A stretch of 64,000 nucleotides of DNA. Origin: Diploscapter coronatus (taxonomy: Eukaryota; Nematoda; Chromadorea; Rhabditida; Rhabditidae). The position numbers and the translations under genes were made by a program. Shown here one piece after another: positions 25,964 through 37,885 of this stretch (positions within the stretch are counted from its first letter, which is position 1; each line of letters opens with the position of its first letter). The stretch spans positions 15,081,249 through 15,145,248 of the forward strand of contig OZ038423.1 of assembly GCA_964036155.1 (NCBI GenBank). The letters are read 5' to 3'. Below the pieces are notes generated by a model that had not been told where the DNA came from, did no database searches, and was given only the letters and a program-made list of their open reading frames with translations.

Positions 25964-26190
25964 CACAGAAAAATTCACGTATTCCTTCCGCATTCGCCTC
26001 ATTAGTCCCGTGTCCGCGTTCCTCTCGCATTCGTCCCTCACTCGTCTCGTATTCGTCCCGCATTTGTCTTGCATTATCTCTCGCTCTTCCCGCATTCGTC
26101 CCTCATTCGTTTCGTATTCGTCCCGAGGGGTACCCGCAGCGGAGTCGACTCGGGATGAATGCGGGAGGAACGCGTGAACTTTTCTCTGTG
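25964..26190. repeat. Inverted-repeat element carrying an 11-bp minisatellite
   Basis: The ends are inverted. The left end cacagaaaaattcacgtatt followed by ccttccgcattcg matches the reverse complement of the right end, which reads gaatgcgggaggaacgcgtg followed by aacttttctctgtg. The interior has about ten imperfect units of an 11-mer near ttcgtcccgca/ttcgtttcgta between 26020 and 26130, and a reversed copy (cgggatgaatgcggg) at 26150-26164. The open frame 25912-26211 is an artefact of the repeat. Confidence 0.75.
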
Positions 26191-26503
26191 GACCTGCAAA
26201 ATATCTTTTAAAAAAGATTCAACTAGAAATATCGATGGTTAGTTGAATCGCCTTTGTAGAATTTTCCCGAATTTGAAAATATTGATTTTATTTAAAATAA
26301 TCTTTTCTCATTGCCCTTTGCCTCTTTTCTCCTTCTCGCTCTTTTTGTCTCTTCATTTTTTTCGCTCACACAACGCGCGATGGGGAGGGAATTGAGAGAG
26401 TATTAGCGAGAAAGGCTAGAGTAGATATATTTGACAGGCTGTGCAAGGCAATGAGCCCCAATAGCTCCTCCCCATTCGCTCCAGGATCAATACAAATTGC
26501 GTC

Positions 26504-26568
26504 TCTTACACTATTTCGCTGGCCCAGTCTTTCCTCGCTAACTAAAAATGCACTTTTGCCATTTCCTT
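26504..26568. repeat. Direct duplication, copy 1
   Basis: The 65-bp segment beginning tcttacactatttcgctg recurs at 27321-27385 with two substitutions. Weaker similarity continues to about 26600 (ccctctttcaaatcgt). Confidence 0.85.
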
Positions 26569-27320
26569 ATCCTTGCAAGGCCATTCATCTTTGCTATTCC
26601 CTCTTTCAAATCGTGCAGTACGACCATTTTTCATCAATTTTGAATTTTTGGTGTTGATCTTCCGATCTTTTCGCTGGTCATAAACTTTTGCCCATTTGCC
26701 TGACCCAGCGATTTTGTTTATCAATCTTTTTTTCTCTATTCTATTGTTCTCTTGTCATCCCTCAATAAAGAGATGACCTCCTCCTCTACCGTGCCTCCAA
26801 AACTGTTCTTTCTATCGGACAGGGCAGAACACGGCTGCTCTGTTATTTTTGTCCTTTTTCTAAAGAGGAAATAAATCTGCAACTCGACTAAGGGCTCAAG
26901 TCAAATCGCATGGACAGAAATAGTGCATTCGACAGCACCCGAGAAAGATACCGGCAGGACAAGCAATTCATTTCCGTGGCCTGCATACCATTATCCATTT
27001 TCTTATAGTAAAATCGATGTAAGATAACGTTGCCTCTTCATTCATTATTTTTTAAACTTTTGAAAGTGCGAAATTCGATTGGAATTTCAGATTCTCGAAA
27101 ACATTGGTGGCTTATCTTTCTATCTCAAAATATTGCTCTTTCGGAAATCGTCCAGCTGCGTTACTTTGTTTTTTAACGTTTTCGTTTTTCTCGATCTTGT
27201 GAACGGCCATGCTTCCTTTGACTCTTGTTTATAACCATTTCCTCTAAACAAATCTCTCCGACCAAAATCATTTCATCTGCATCAAAAGCGCATTGCTGCT
27301 ATATTCATTTCTGCATCTCT
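26569..27320. other. T/C-rich spacer between direct repeats
   Basis: Pyrimidine-rich plus strand with many ctctt/ttctt runs. No coding exon or RNA gene was seen. Confidence 0.4.
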
Positions 27321-27385
27321 TCTTACACTATTTCGCTGACCCAGTCTTTCCTCGTTAACTAAAAATGCACTTTTGCCATTTCCTT
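27321..27385. repeat. Direct duplication, copy 2
   Basis: Second copy of 26504-26568, about 817 bp downstream in the same orientation. Confidence 0.85.
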
Positions 27386-27969
27386 TCGAAAATCTTTCAT
27401 TTTGCTGTTTTCTTTCAAATCGTTTGAAAAACAACCGTCTTTTTGAACATTTTCATTCTTTTAAATTTCAGATATCGTATCTCAACTAATTTGTTCGCCT
27501 AAATTGAATATTATTCGATGTCTAAATCATCGTATTTTGAACTGATTATTATTGACGAAATTTCGCATATGAAGATAAAAATCTGGACTGTTTTAAATGC
27601 ATTTCCATATCTGGAAATACTGCTATTCTAAAAGGTATGACGAAAATCTTACTATATTTCTAAATCGACGAAAATGGAAACTTATTTATTTTCCAAGAAT
27701 ATAATGAAAAACATGAACTTGAGTGATTTGAAAAAAAAACTTCCAGAAAGGGGATGAATAGGAAATTATTTTCAATAACTGACTAGAGTGAGTTCGAAGA
27801 GCGTACCCTGATCGACCCTAAGGAACTCGATTTTCCAACATTATTTCATTTTCTCTTATTTATATTTTCATTTTCTTTCGATTCAACTTTGAAATTAAAG
27901 GAAAATTCTCAAATAGTAAACTTATCTTGGGAAATTTTTAAATTGCTTTTCTACAAATCTGCGAAGAAA

Positions 27970-28215
27970 ATGTTGATTTTCATCAATTCAGCTGGCAAAT
28001 GCATTCCAATCAGAAGCCCGACAACCGGGTGCAATGTCCTTATTGGTCAACAGGCAATGACACCTCAACAGCAGTTGAATTCCTATCCGATACGAGATCA
28101 CTTCCGGTAGCTCTCAAATGATAACTGGTCCAATGTCAGTCCATCAACAGCAACAATTCGCCAATCGATCATAATTAGAGAGTATACAACAACTGGCACA
28201 GAGGCCAACAGCGAG
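27970..28215 (+). pseudogene. Possible Gln-rich gene remnant
   Basis: One frame reads GQQAMTPQQQLNSYPIRDHF then stops. An adjacent frame continues GSSQMITGPMSVHQQQQFAN, a stop, then LESIQQLAQRP. The same kind of Gln/Met/Pro-rich composition continues across a frame change and a stop, which suggests a decayed exon of a Gln-rich protein. Family not assigned. Confidence 0.3.
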
Positions 28216-28455
28216 AGTAAACTTTAATTCGATTTTGATCAATCAGCATCATATTATATAATCTTGACATGTTATTTCTTCCTTTTCTGCTTCCCTTCAC
28301 CAGAGGTCGCGGCCGAATCCTTTTGCAGATAGATAGAAAAGAAAAATAGTAAAACTTTTGTACATTTCAATCTTTTCTGCAAAATATTAATTGGAAAATA
28401 AATAAAAGAAAATTTCAAAGATAAAAGAAAATATTTCAGAACGAACAAAGACGAG

Positions 28456-28801
28456 ATGAAGTCTCTGTTACGGGAAGTTCTCAAAAAGTATGAAAAGGAG
28501 AAGAAGCTTGAGATGAAAGAACTTATGTTGGAGACTCTCAAGAAATATGAAAAGAAGAAAAGATTACGGTAATTAATAAAAGTAATACATAGTACGGTAA
28601 AGCTAATACAGCCAACAACAGTAGCACAACAAACAATACTAAGATATTTCGTGAATTTCTAAATGCAAATTTTATTAACTTTTGCCGTAACCTTTATTTA
28701 TGTCTATGCTACCCCTCCCGTACTACGTAGTTTTTTATTAATTGCCAAACATGATTATTTTCAGAAACAAAAGGCGAGGGGCAAAAAGAAGAAGCGTGTG
28801 A
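28456..28801 (+). CDS. Possible tiny lysine-rich protein with a duplicated helix, 2 exons
   Basis: An acceptor (atatttcag) ends at 28439, 16 bases before the ATG. Exon 28456-28568 ends in phase 2 at a gtaatt donor, and exon 28765-28801 follows acceptor ttttcag and closes with TGA, giving 49 residues. The product holds two similar helical units, MKSLLREVLKKYEKEKKLE and MKELMLETLKKYEKKKRLR, then a basic tail RNKRRGAKRRSV. It could be a small nuclear/nucleolar-type protein, or the 3' end of a larger gene. No family recognised. Phase and splice sites agree, which is the main support. Confidence 0.4.
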
Positions 28802-30470
28802 TCAGCAGCTCGGACTTCTCAAGTAGAAAATTGAAATATCTCCTCATCATGATATTTTCTATTGTAAATTTCTTGAATTTTATCAGTTTCTAAGAAGTTT
28901 GACTTAACTTAGTTATAATGTGAAAATTTTTCTAGGTTCTTTTCTTTTTATTTTTTGATAGCTTAAAAATTTGTTCATTTTCCTTTTTTTATATAGTCCC
29001 ACTGCAATTTCGCTATTGATATTCAATAATTTGGTTTTTAATATTCTGAATTTTAATAAACGATCATTTTATCCCATTTGAAGCCTTGAGTTATGGTGAA
29101 AGTACAATTAGTTTATTAAATTTCTACGTATTAATTTGACAAATATTCGAGGTTTATCTTTTGGCATGCCTAGTAGCTCCGAAATCAATTTGAAGTAAAC
29201 TAAAATAAAAAGAAAAACCATATCTAACTGCATTATTTGATGCGTGAAATGCATGTTCACTTTTTTAGAATGAGCAGGGAAACAAGAATAACTTTAAAGT
29301 GTATAGGGGTTCGAGCAATGTGTTGAAATCCATAAACCTAGTTGAATCTTGCCGTTTCTACGTCAGCTGTACAGTCATACAGTTTTTGCTCTCCCAACTC
29401 AATAAATGAATGGTTAGTAAATATAAATCTAAAGCATCAATTTGCAAATTAGTGAAACGAAATATTCCAACTCTCCCAGTCGAAGAAGAGTAGTTAGGAT
29501 CGTTAATGAGATTTGATAAAAATTGTTTCTCCCAAATTTCTATTTCACTGATCATCTTTGAAAAATAGGATGAAACGGAATAGGAATTTAAGTGTAATCC
29601 AAAAACATTGCATCATTCAGGTTTAATAGCAATTCTTTGTGATATTGAAGCATTGTTGGGAAGGGCTTGGCACAGCCCCAAAACTATTTAGCTGAAAATG
29701 AATCCAAACAATGTAATTGGAGATGGGGAATCCGAAAATTGAGGTCTCGGAGCTTGGGCGTGCGTTGTTTACGCTACAGTAAATGACGTACTGAGAAATT
29801 CAAAAATCGTTAGGAAGCATATACATTGATCAAACGCTTCGTCTCGATGAAATAAACAACTTTCGTTGACAAAATTTTCCGACCCGGTGTTTATATAAAA
29901 AGTTATAGGCCGAAAAGCGTCAAAATTGACCAAAACAACGATTTTTTCGACTAGTACGCCCGTAAAACGCAAATGATAGCCGATTTTATTGCATATTATT
30001 TTACCCGAGCATTCAGGGAAGAACATGGTATATGATACATGGCATAAAAGTGAGTCTATTTTGGATTTATAATCACTTGAAAACTGGGTATCAAATGTCA
30101 CTTTGAACGAAAAATTTCAAAAATTCATATCTTCCTGTGTGTGCACATTCTAGAATAAGCTCTGGAACAAAAGTCGATCAATTTGAAGAGCTTTACAAAA
30201 TTCTATGAAAAACTTCGACGTTAACTCATATTACACTTGTAAACACAGTGCGGGTATATAGGGTAACTTAGGCTAATTTTATATTTAATTGATGCCCACT
30301 GAATCCCTTCAACTATTTTGGCATCAGAAATCTTCTGGAATCGCGTAAAATAAAAACGTTAGCAGAAATCGGACGATTTTAAGAGAAAAATCGCGTCCTT
30401 GATATTCCGACCTTCTCCAAGCGCTTCTCCTGGCGAGTTCCTGCACATGTTCGGTCTCAAAGTTTCAGAA
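28802..30470. other. Intergenic region, nothing recognised
   Basis: AT-rich with no supported exon. The minus-strand frame at 29769-30101 (110 codons) has no codon bias, no splice partners and no hydrophobic or motif structure, and was not called. Confidence 0.4.
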
Positions 30471-30650
30471 ATTGCAAATGCTTCGATGATGTACTTGTAA
30501 TTGCCCATATCCTTTCTGCTATGAACTTTCACAAGAAAAAATAGCACAAGTTGTTGAATAGTCCAAATATGAGATTTAGATGACCAACAAGCGACCTGGC
30601 AAATGTCGTCTTCAAACAGACCATCATGAGTGAATTTGATTTGATACTAA
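30471..30650 (-). pseudogene. Receptor fragment carried by the duplicated block
   Basis: This copy contains the same KVHSRKDMGNYKYIIEAFAI stretch and the same upstream frameshift as the broken receptor at 20487-20850. Similarity stops exactly at 30471, so the next residues (SETLRPN...) come from unrelated sequence. It is a duplication-truncated pseudogene fragment. Confidence 0.85.
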
Positions 30651-31031
30651 AGTCGAACTTTGAAATATCCTACGCAATGGTGAATAGGAATTGTTTTCGT
30701 GGTAGATGTTCACGGAAATAGATGCGGTGATTAGTCTGCTACCAATCCCAAATGATTTGCGTATCTAAGGAATTATATAAATTTCGACGCACAGATTTAA
30801 ACAAGAGAGCGGATTTTTAATAATTTTGTAATTCTTTATTCATTATTTTATTATTAACTGATACAGAATGCAACGAAATACATATCTAATGAGATAGGCA
30901 AAAGTAAAATGTACAGTAGAAGAATGGGGTCGAATAGAATAACCTAAGTAAGTGAAATGAAAATGAATCATTTATCCGACTTTTTTCGGATTTTACTTGC
31001 AACTACTTACAAAATCTATATATTCTTTTAT
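30471..31031. repeat. Segmental duplication, copy 2 (pairs with 20671-21230)
   Basis: Nearly identical to 20671-21230 in the same orientation, 9.8 kb away. It ends about 150 bp beyond (3' of) the intact Str-type receptor. The high identity, including non-coding DNA, indicates a recent event. Confidence 0.95.
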
Positions 31032-31182
31032 TTTTACTGAATTATTTTTTATCAAGTTTAGGGATTTTACCAGACTGTCTAACTTTCTGTCTGTTACCCT
31101 TTTTCTGGAACATTCGTTATTTTAAAGCAAACTATAAATTTGATCAAGGAACAAAGAGAAACGAAAGAAAATATATTCATTC

Positions 31183-32716
31183 TCATGTAGAAGCAGTATT
31201 TGCTTGACGATTATTTGAGGTGTAACTCGAACTATAGAGTCCAGTAACTTGGTTGAATCGATGGCATAATAAAAATCTTGACAAGGCTTTTCGATAATCC
31301 TGAAATCTGTTCACTTATAAAGTACCTTCTTCACATACCTTGATTATGAGCATGACTGCCAAGGAGTCGAAAACTGGAAAACACGCTGCTGTGAAAGATG
31401 CATCGTAATATTGGCTCATTTGCCCAAAATTGACCGATTAAAATTATACAAAGGAGAGAAGCTTACTCTTTTATCTGAAACAATGGCATAAGATAGACAA
31501 TTGCGCACGGCAGGTAATTCGTCATTAGTGGAATGCAGGTCTAAATTTAAATCTATTCGAAATATTGCAAGCCTAAACATGCCTGAACAACCAACGCGAC
31601 AAGATATTGCCTTTGCAGACCAATTTTTATCGTGCTAGTCAAGTGTGATAACCTATTAAGAATAGTTATCATCTGAAATAGTTAATAATAAATAAAACTC
31701 GAAAAGCTAATTCACATGAAATGTCGAGTAAACCATGAATACAAGAGTAACCGTATAGAAGACGAATACAATTAGAATTCCAATGATGTAGCGATATCTC
31801 GGCATCATGGCTCCACTAGAACTTTTAACCTGAAGTTTGTATTTTTAAATAACAAGGAAAGTCGATTATGTGGGAAACATGCGACAGCATGACATCGCTG
31901 CATGATAAATACGGTTAGGAATTTATATTTCATGTTTGGATATTTTATTCACTTGTATTATCTCATTCATTCTGACGATATCATGCAATTATCATATTAT
32001 TATTGTGAAATTTTACCCAATAATTCCCTCCCACAAAACCAATATCAGAAATATTGAGATTGAATTCCTCAAAAATAATGTCTCCTTCCTCTGCTTTCCA
32101 AATATCGTCAGGAGTCATAATAAAATAGCAAAATAGACAGCCTATAGCGCCAATTAGATATGAACAAATGATCCAAATTGAAAAATTGAGCTTGTTAGAG
32201 AATAGTCGAAGCAAGTTTGGACTGAACTTATGGTATTTCATGAATAAATGGTTAGGAAATGACTAACGCCTCCAAAACACATAATCGGTACAGATAGTGC
32301 ATGAATAGTAGAGGAAAAGCCACAAAAAATGCACCCGACAAGAATGAAGCACCGAAGTTTCTCTGTTAATCAAGATTTTATTTGGAGAACTTTTTTAAAA
32401 TTTTACCTGATCTGTGGTATAATCAAAGTGACTTCCAGAACAAATGAAATACATCGAATATTTCGTAGTGAAAATGTGCTAAAAATATTATTTTAAAATT
32501 TTCAATTAAAAAACTTGCCGGAGAAACCATAAAATCGATTATGCTGAAGGTGATTTCATAAATGGCGAATGCAGAAAGTATGAATTTATAGTAGCCAATA
32601 TCGGATCGACTATATCTTCTAATCAAATGCAGCAATAATAGATTATTGACTATTCCTAGCATCAAACACAAATAGCTTATGAAAGTTCTTGTAGGCGAGG
32701 CAGGAATATATGCCAT
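31183..32716 (-). CDS. Str-type serpentine chemoreceptor, apparently intact
   Basis: ATG at 32716-32714. Exon 1 encodes TM1 (LCLMLGIVNNLLLLHLI), the loop RRYSRSDIGYYKF and TM2 (LSAFAIYEITFSIIDF). Exon 2 reads HIFTTKYSMYFICSGSHFDY. Next come FLSGAFFVAFPLLFMHYLYR with the YR motif, NFSIWIICSYLIGAIGCLF (TM4), a long extracellular loop, YIIGILIVFVFYTVTLVFM (TM5), the loop LQRQYLVALVVQ then TCIPLMTNYLPC (TM6), AACFPVFDSLAVMLIIK (TM7) and a tail starting DYRKALSRF. The TGA is at 31185-31183. The intron after FMVSP starts gcaagt, and that after LVVQ starts gcatgt. The role as a chemoreceptor is by family; the ligand is unknown. Confidence 0.85.
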
Positions 32717-34490
32717 GGTAAAAGTATTTAGCTTCTTATCTAGAAGTAGTTCGTTTCAAATGGGTAATTTCTGAAAATTTTGGAATAATGCAAGAATCAT
32801 AAGAACTGAGGAATATGATCGTAATGGAATGTTTTAGAGAGTTTGTTCACGCAACCTAAAATTTGGTATGGATCTTTATTCAAAATATCTGAATTACGAT
32901 GTCGCGTACAGAATATATTGAGATTTCTGCGAAATTCTGTTGTATTGGAATTTCAAAATACAATTTTAGAGCGCGACGGTTTGGAAAATATCCAGTAAAA
33001 CGGAGAAATTTGTGGCTAAATTCTGCTTCAAAGAAACGCATACAATTTTGCGGGACATTGATATATTGAAGAAAATACAAATAAATTTTTTAAAATCAAA
33101 AATAGATGGAATTTTGCAATACTAAAAATTTATCACCTGGATTTTGAACTATAACTAATAGGCATAGTAAGATTTATTATTTATTATCGCTGGTACGTAG
33201 GCAAATTTTCTTATAGGAATTTATGAAAGTTAGGCTTTGAGGTTCCCGTTTCTAAGTATAACTAACTTTCAAAATGTCAATTTTTCGTTACGATTAAGTT
33301 CACGTTTTTCTCGTTCGAAGAAACTGTCTTCAAACGTTCAACTTTCTGCGATTAATTCATGAACACGATATTAAAATTGTGGTATGTTCGTGTCTTAAAA
33401 TAAAAACACAAATAATCTAACCAACAATATTGTGTATATTCGAACACAATAGTTAGCATTCAAACTCTATATGATGTGTAATGAGTCAAAGGTATTGCGC
33501 CTAGATTTCTGTTGTGTGTATACTAATGGTTAAATATTCAAAATCGTATCCTGCAGGTGTTTGTAGAAAAAGGAGTATGTGACTAAAAATAATGAAACTC
33601 AAGATTACAGCTTATTTAGGCCGGCACAATTTATCGGCCATTACTAATCAAAACTAAACTCAAGTGCAGGATAAATGGTATTTGGAAATTATCTGAGAAT
33701 CTGAATAATAGAGAATTCAGACAAACGGGCACTGGTCTGCGACAAATGTATGGGTTTGGACTTCGGAAAGTTCGTATTCGGAGATTAGATATGAAGTTGT
33801 AAGGAAGATAATTTAATTTTAAAACTGTCTATATTATTAACAGGGTTGCAAATTTTGAACACGATTCAGTATACAGCACGACACGATTGGCAATCGTTTC
33901 CAAAATTTGCAACCCTGCTCAAATCATTCCAATTTGATTATCCGTAACAAGATCGAAACTGTTGGGAAATGTACGCGATGTATTATGTTTCGATGTAGAA
34001 AATGACGAGATATTAAATTGTTGATACCTAAGAAATGTATCAAATTCTTATCTGATAAAATTAATTATCTAAAAAGTAGTTTCATTTATTGTTGTTAGAT
34101 TTTATTTACTAAATAAAGCATGCATTCAGTTTCATTTTTTCTCCTTATGATAAATCGGTTCCACTTTTGGGAAAAACAACGCATTTCTGAACTTTATCCT
34201 ACTGTCTTTCATTTTTTGAAAAAAATGGTCACATTGTTCTCATTTACGCTGAAATTGTTGATCAGAAAGTAACAATGACCAAAGTTTCACTACTTCGAGT
34301 ACGCATTTTTTGGTTTTCGTTATCTTCAGTGATTAATAACCAGACATTTACGACAATTGTTATCTTGAGAGAAAATCGAATTGACAGGAATTCGGGTTTT
34401 TTGTCAATGGCAAATGGTGAAGGTATCAAACACCGAAGTAATTAACTTTTACTTAAAAATAGTTATCGTCAAAATAAAGCCGTTAGAAAA
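32717..34490. other. Intergenic region between receptor and carboxypeptidase
   Basis: No supported coding exon. It contains the small inverted-repeat element at 33841-33917. Confidence 0.45.
33841..33917. repeat. 77-bp MITE with perfect 17-bp terminal inverted repeats
   Basis: It starts cagggttgcaaattttg and ends with the exact reverse complement caaaatttgcaaccctg; pairing continues imperfectly to about 27 bp. The ends resemble hAT-type termini. No clear target-site duplication was found in the flanks. Confidence 0.85.
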
Positions 34491-37011
34491 TTATTCATCA
34501 TAAGATTTTGAGATCACAAGCCATTCGAAAAGCGTCGATTCGATTTTTGCTCTGACTTTTGCAAGAGCAGGACTATCTTCGGGATAAGGCATGAACATAT
34601 CAGCGCAATGTGATTCACCTGAAATTTCAAATGTCATTGGATTTTTTAGCTTTTGGAATAGGTCAGAGAGACAAAGGGACAGTTTTGAATAGGCCAGGGG
34701 GTAGACGTCTAAATTCAACTGTAAATACTGGATAGTTATGCAAAACCCGCCGATCTATTTTAAGGGCGATCTTTTGGATATCTTAAGCTTACCTTCAATT
34801 AAAATCGGTACAATTGTTGGATTATCACTCTTCAATTTACAGAGAGCACTCCAAGGATCATTACCCCCTGCTGGTAGAATAATATTTGAAGCTCCCTAAA
34901 TTTGGAAGCTCATTTTGGCGTTTTTTTAATTTAACCTTCATTTCCTTGCCACCAAAATATTCAACTGTTTCTTCAATCCTTTGTTCAATCCTTTCCTTTG
35001 TGTATTTCGTATCGTTGAAAGTCTCTACGCAACGATTGATGTGGTAACTTAATTTCCCGTTCAAAATTTAAAAAAATATCAACTTTACTCCAGAGGAATT
35101 TTTCCGCCATCAAAATTGATTGAATTCCGTAAATCGATGTTTTGAAAGAATCCAAATTCATTGCAGGTCTGCCAGAGCCAAGCCCGACCTGAATTTTAAT
35201 TTTAGACGAAAAGTTTTAAGTCCACTTACTTTCTGAATTTTCTCCATAGGAAATGTTCTTGTATGTTTGAGTCAATGAATCATAATCAATGTCAGTGCAG
35301 TTCTAAAAAGAAATTTTATAAAGCCATGCTCTTTGACTTTAAGGTGCTATTAACTGATTCTCCAGAATGGCTGGAATAAAACTGCTCGAAATTCTCTGAC
35401 CATATCTTCTTCATCTAAATTTATGATTCAGCGAATTTATGATAAAAATATACTCACTACTTTTATTTGATCTAATGTTGAAAGAAATTTATTATTGTGG
35501 ATCTCGCAAATTGTGTCAATCAAAGAACTCTAAATATTTTTCCTAGCATTTTATAGGAAAAAAACCTCACATGCGCATAAACAACCCAAGAGTATTGCCC
35601 ATAGACACTTTGCCAGAAAATATTCATATTGTTTTGGTTATTCAAATCCAAATCTTGACATAGACTAAATGATTTTCTAAAATAGATTAAAAAAGAAATT
35701 TGAATACCCATAAATTTCCTTGAGTTGGAGTCTTCCTTCGGGAGTTTTCGTCATCTTGTCAACTTCTTTCAGTGCTTTTGTGACGCCTTCAATACATCCA
35801 TAATCTTTGATTACTTCCATGGTGTATGTCAGATATTCTGAAATTCAAATATCATCAAAATGCCTAATCTGGTAAGCTACTCATTCTGAACTAAAATGAG
35901 AAATATTGGAAGGTTTTGACCATGACCAAGCTTAACTTTATCCTAATGAAACTTATTTATCCTACCACTGAAATCAAGTTTTAATTGGACTGGAGCGCTT
36001 GAAGCTACAGAAGCTCTAACCGATTCTGGATGTTTGATTCGGAGCCACGCTGCTAGCATGCCTAAAATAAAAATATGAATATAAAAGCTAAACATTTATT
36101 AGCTGCCTCCATAACTCCCACCGAAACAGACCCAAGAAGCATTCCTTAACTGTGGAAATTTTAGCTTCATTCCCTGAAATGGTCAAAATTTCTTGAAATA
36201 GCAATTTGGATTTACTCTAATAAACTCTGAGAAATCTTCAATCGCTTGTTTGGCATTTAGATATACGAGATTTTCCACTGATAGGTCTCTGAATTTTACT
36301 CAAAAATTAGATTGTGGCGGAAAATGGTAATCTGAAAAAACAAGACAACGAGACAAGAGTATAGGGTAGAGTAGGGGAAAGGCCTTGTATGTTTCTTTTT
36401 CAAAACTATTTAGTCATTTGTGTTGTCCTGTTTTTTCAAGGTTGCCGCGAAAAGTTATATGCAGGCTCACACTGTAGGCCGAGATTCTCCGATATATCGA
36501 TGTTCCGGATTAAACACCCATGCTCCGGCTTTCTTGGCTAGCAACATCATAAAAGTAGTATCTGAATGAAGACTAAAAGTTATTCCTGGCTTGAACCTCT
36601 ACCATCTTCAAGTTTAAACCCATTTTCGGGCGTTTCAGAACCAAGCATAACAAAGACAGGACCATTCGGCCTGTACCATTTTCGGTTGAAGTAATATCTC
36701 TGAACCTTTTTAATTGTAAGAATATTATTTCGGAGGAGACCTGCTTGAAGGTGTTGCTATTATCACCGAAATGGTCAACTTTCTGAAGAAAATAATCTTT
36801 CTTAACATCTTTACCCAAAGATGATGGATCTTTCTGAAAACTCCGAGTCAAATTATTCAGAAAAATGCTCTGGTCATACGCTAGTCATTCGCTTCAAGCT
36901 TTTCCAGAAACCGGTGCCAAGATTCACATATTTTCGGTAATCATCTTCAATTTGAACTGATCCTGATGAGAAGAAAATTATGAACAGATTGCATATTACA
37001 AACAGAACCAT
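34491..37011 (-). CDS. S28 serine carboxypeptidase (prolylcarboxypeptidase/PRSS16-like)
   Basis: Start ATG at 37011-37009, six bases after an acceptor (ttccag), with signal peptide MVLFVICNLFIIFFSSG. The N-terminal S28 hallmark is QKVDHFGDNSNTFKQ then VQRYYFNRKWYRPNGPVFVM near 36800-36650. GAWVFNPEHRYIGESRPT follows near 36500, then NLVYLNAKQAIEDFSEF near 36240. The nucleophile is in SWVCFGGSYGG near 36130-36110, followed by GMLAAWLRIKHPESVRASVA and SSAPV. The Asp is in GNDPWSALCKL near 34860, and the His in GESHCADMFMP near 34610. All three catalytic motifs are present. The stop TAA is at 34493-34491. A small MITE sits in an intron near 36330. Family members cleave after proline or trim peptides, in secreted or lysosomal form. 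It lies 0.9 kb from the neuropeptide gene in divergent orientation; a functional link would be speculation. Confidence 0.88.
36333..36438. repeat. 106-bp MITE in carboxypeptidase intron
   Basis: The ends are inverted: tgaaaaaacaagacaac at the left and gttgtcctgttttttca at the right (16 of 17 matching). It lies between the exons ending IEDFSEF and beginning the EHRYIGES block. Confidence 0.8.
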
Positions 37012-37885
37012 GAAGCAACCTGGAAAAAGTAGTAACGTAGTAATAAAGGAAATTGCATGAGGAAAGATGAAAAATAGTTCGCCTACTCTTACTAACCTTC
37101 ACTATTTCGTGGGTTATTACACTGCTACTTTTCTAAATTGTCAACCATGAAATCCAGTGACTAACTTAGACGAAATGATAATGATTAAAGATCAAAAATG
37201 ATTCGACGAATTTTTATCATTTGTCGGAAACTATCTTCGATATGGTTCCTGTCAAACGTTCAAACATGGCATTCTCAGATTATATTCCCAGTTCACGAGA
37301 ATGCCAAAATCAGGCACTCTAGATGGCGATTTGATAAATTGATATGAGGAAATGAAAAACATTGAATGCGCTATCGAATCAAAAATCGGCAGGATTTGAG
37401 GAGTATAAAAGAGAAATTTTCTTGATTCGAATCATTTTCCGTTAAATAAGAAAGACCCAATTGCCATAGGTAGGTATTTTCACAAGTACCAATATCGTAC
37501 CTGAACCAGCCTACCCTTTCAAAATCGTGCCTCTGCTTCACCTAAGGCTAGGCATGACTTCAGTAGCGGTACTTTTCCTTCTATTATATTCTAGACGAAT
37601 TTGTTTTGCTACCCTTAAACATAGTGGAAGCAAGCGTAAGAAAAGAGTAGTGGGGGAAAGTTACCTCTGCTATGATTTCCCGTACCTGCTCCTTACTCTC
37701 AACTATCTTAGCCATGAGCATTCCTGATCGTTGATTACATTCCAGCAGGACTGCTTAATGGTAAGACATTTGACAGATAGAGTACTGGTGCGGTGATCAC
37801 AGGTATTGGAAAGGTACAGGTACGATTTCGGTACTTGTAGTTATAGCTACGATTCCAGTACCTATGGACAACCATGAATTTCAGA
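37012..37885. other. Divergent intergenic region upstream of the neuropeptide gene
   Basis: It holds the shared upstream region of the carboxypeptidase (-) and neuropeptide (+) genes. The 37527-37727 frame is not supported. Repeated ggtac/gtacc words between 37770 and 37865 form partial dyads of unknown meaning. Confidence 0.35.

Noticed and set aside
29769..30101. 110-codon minus-strand open frame
   Set aside because: No codon bias, no splice partners, no recognisable features.
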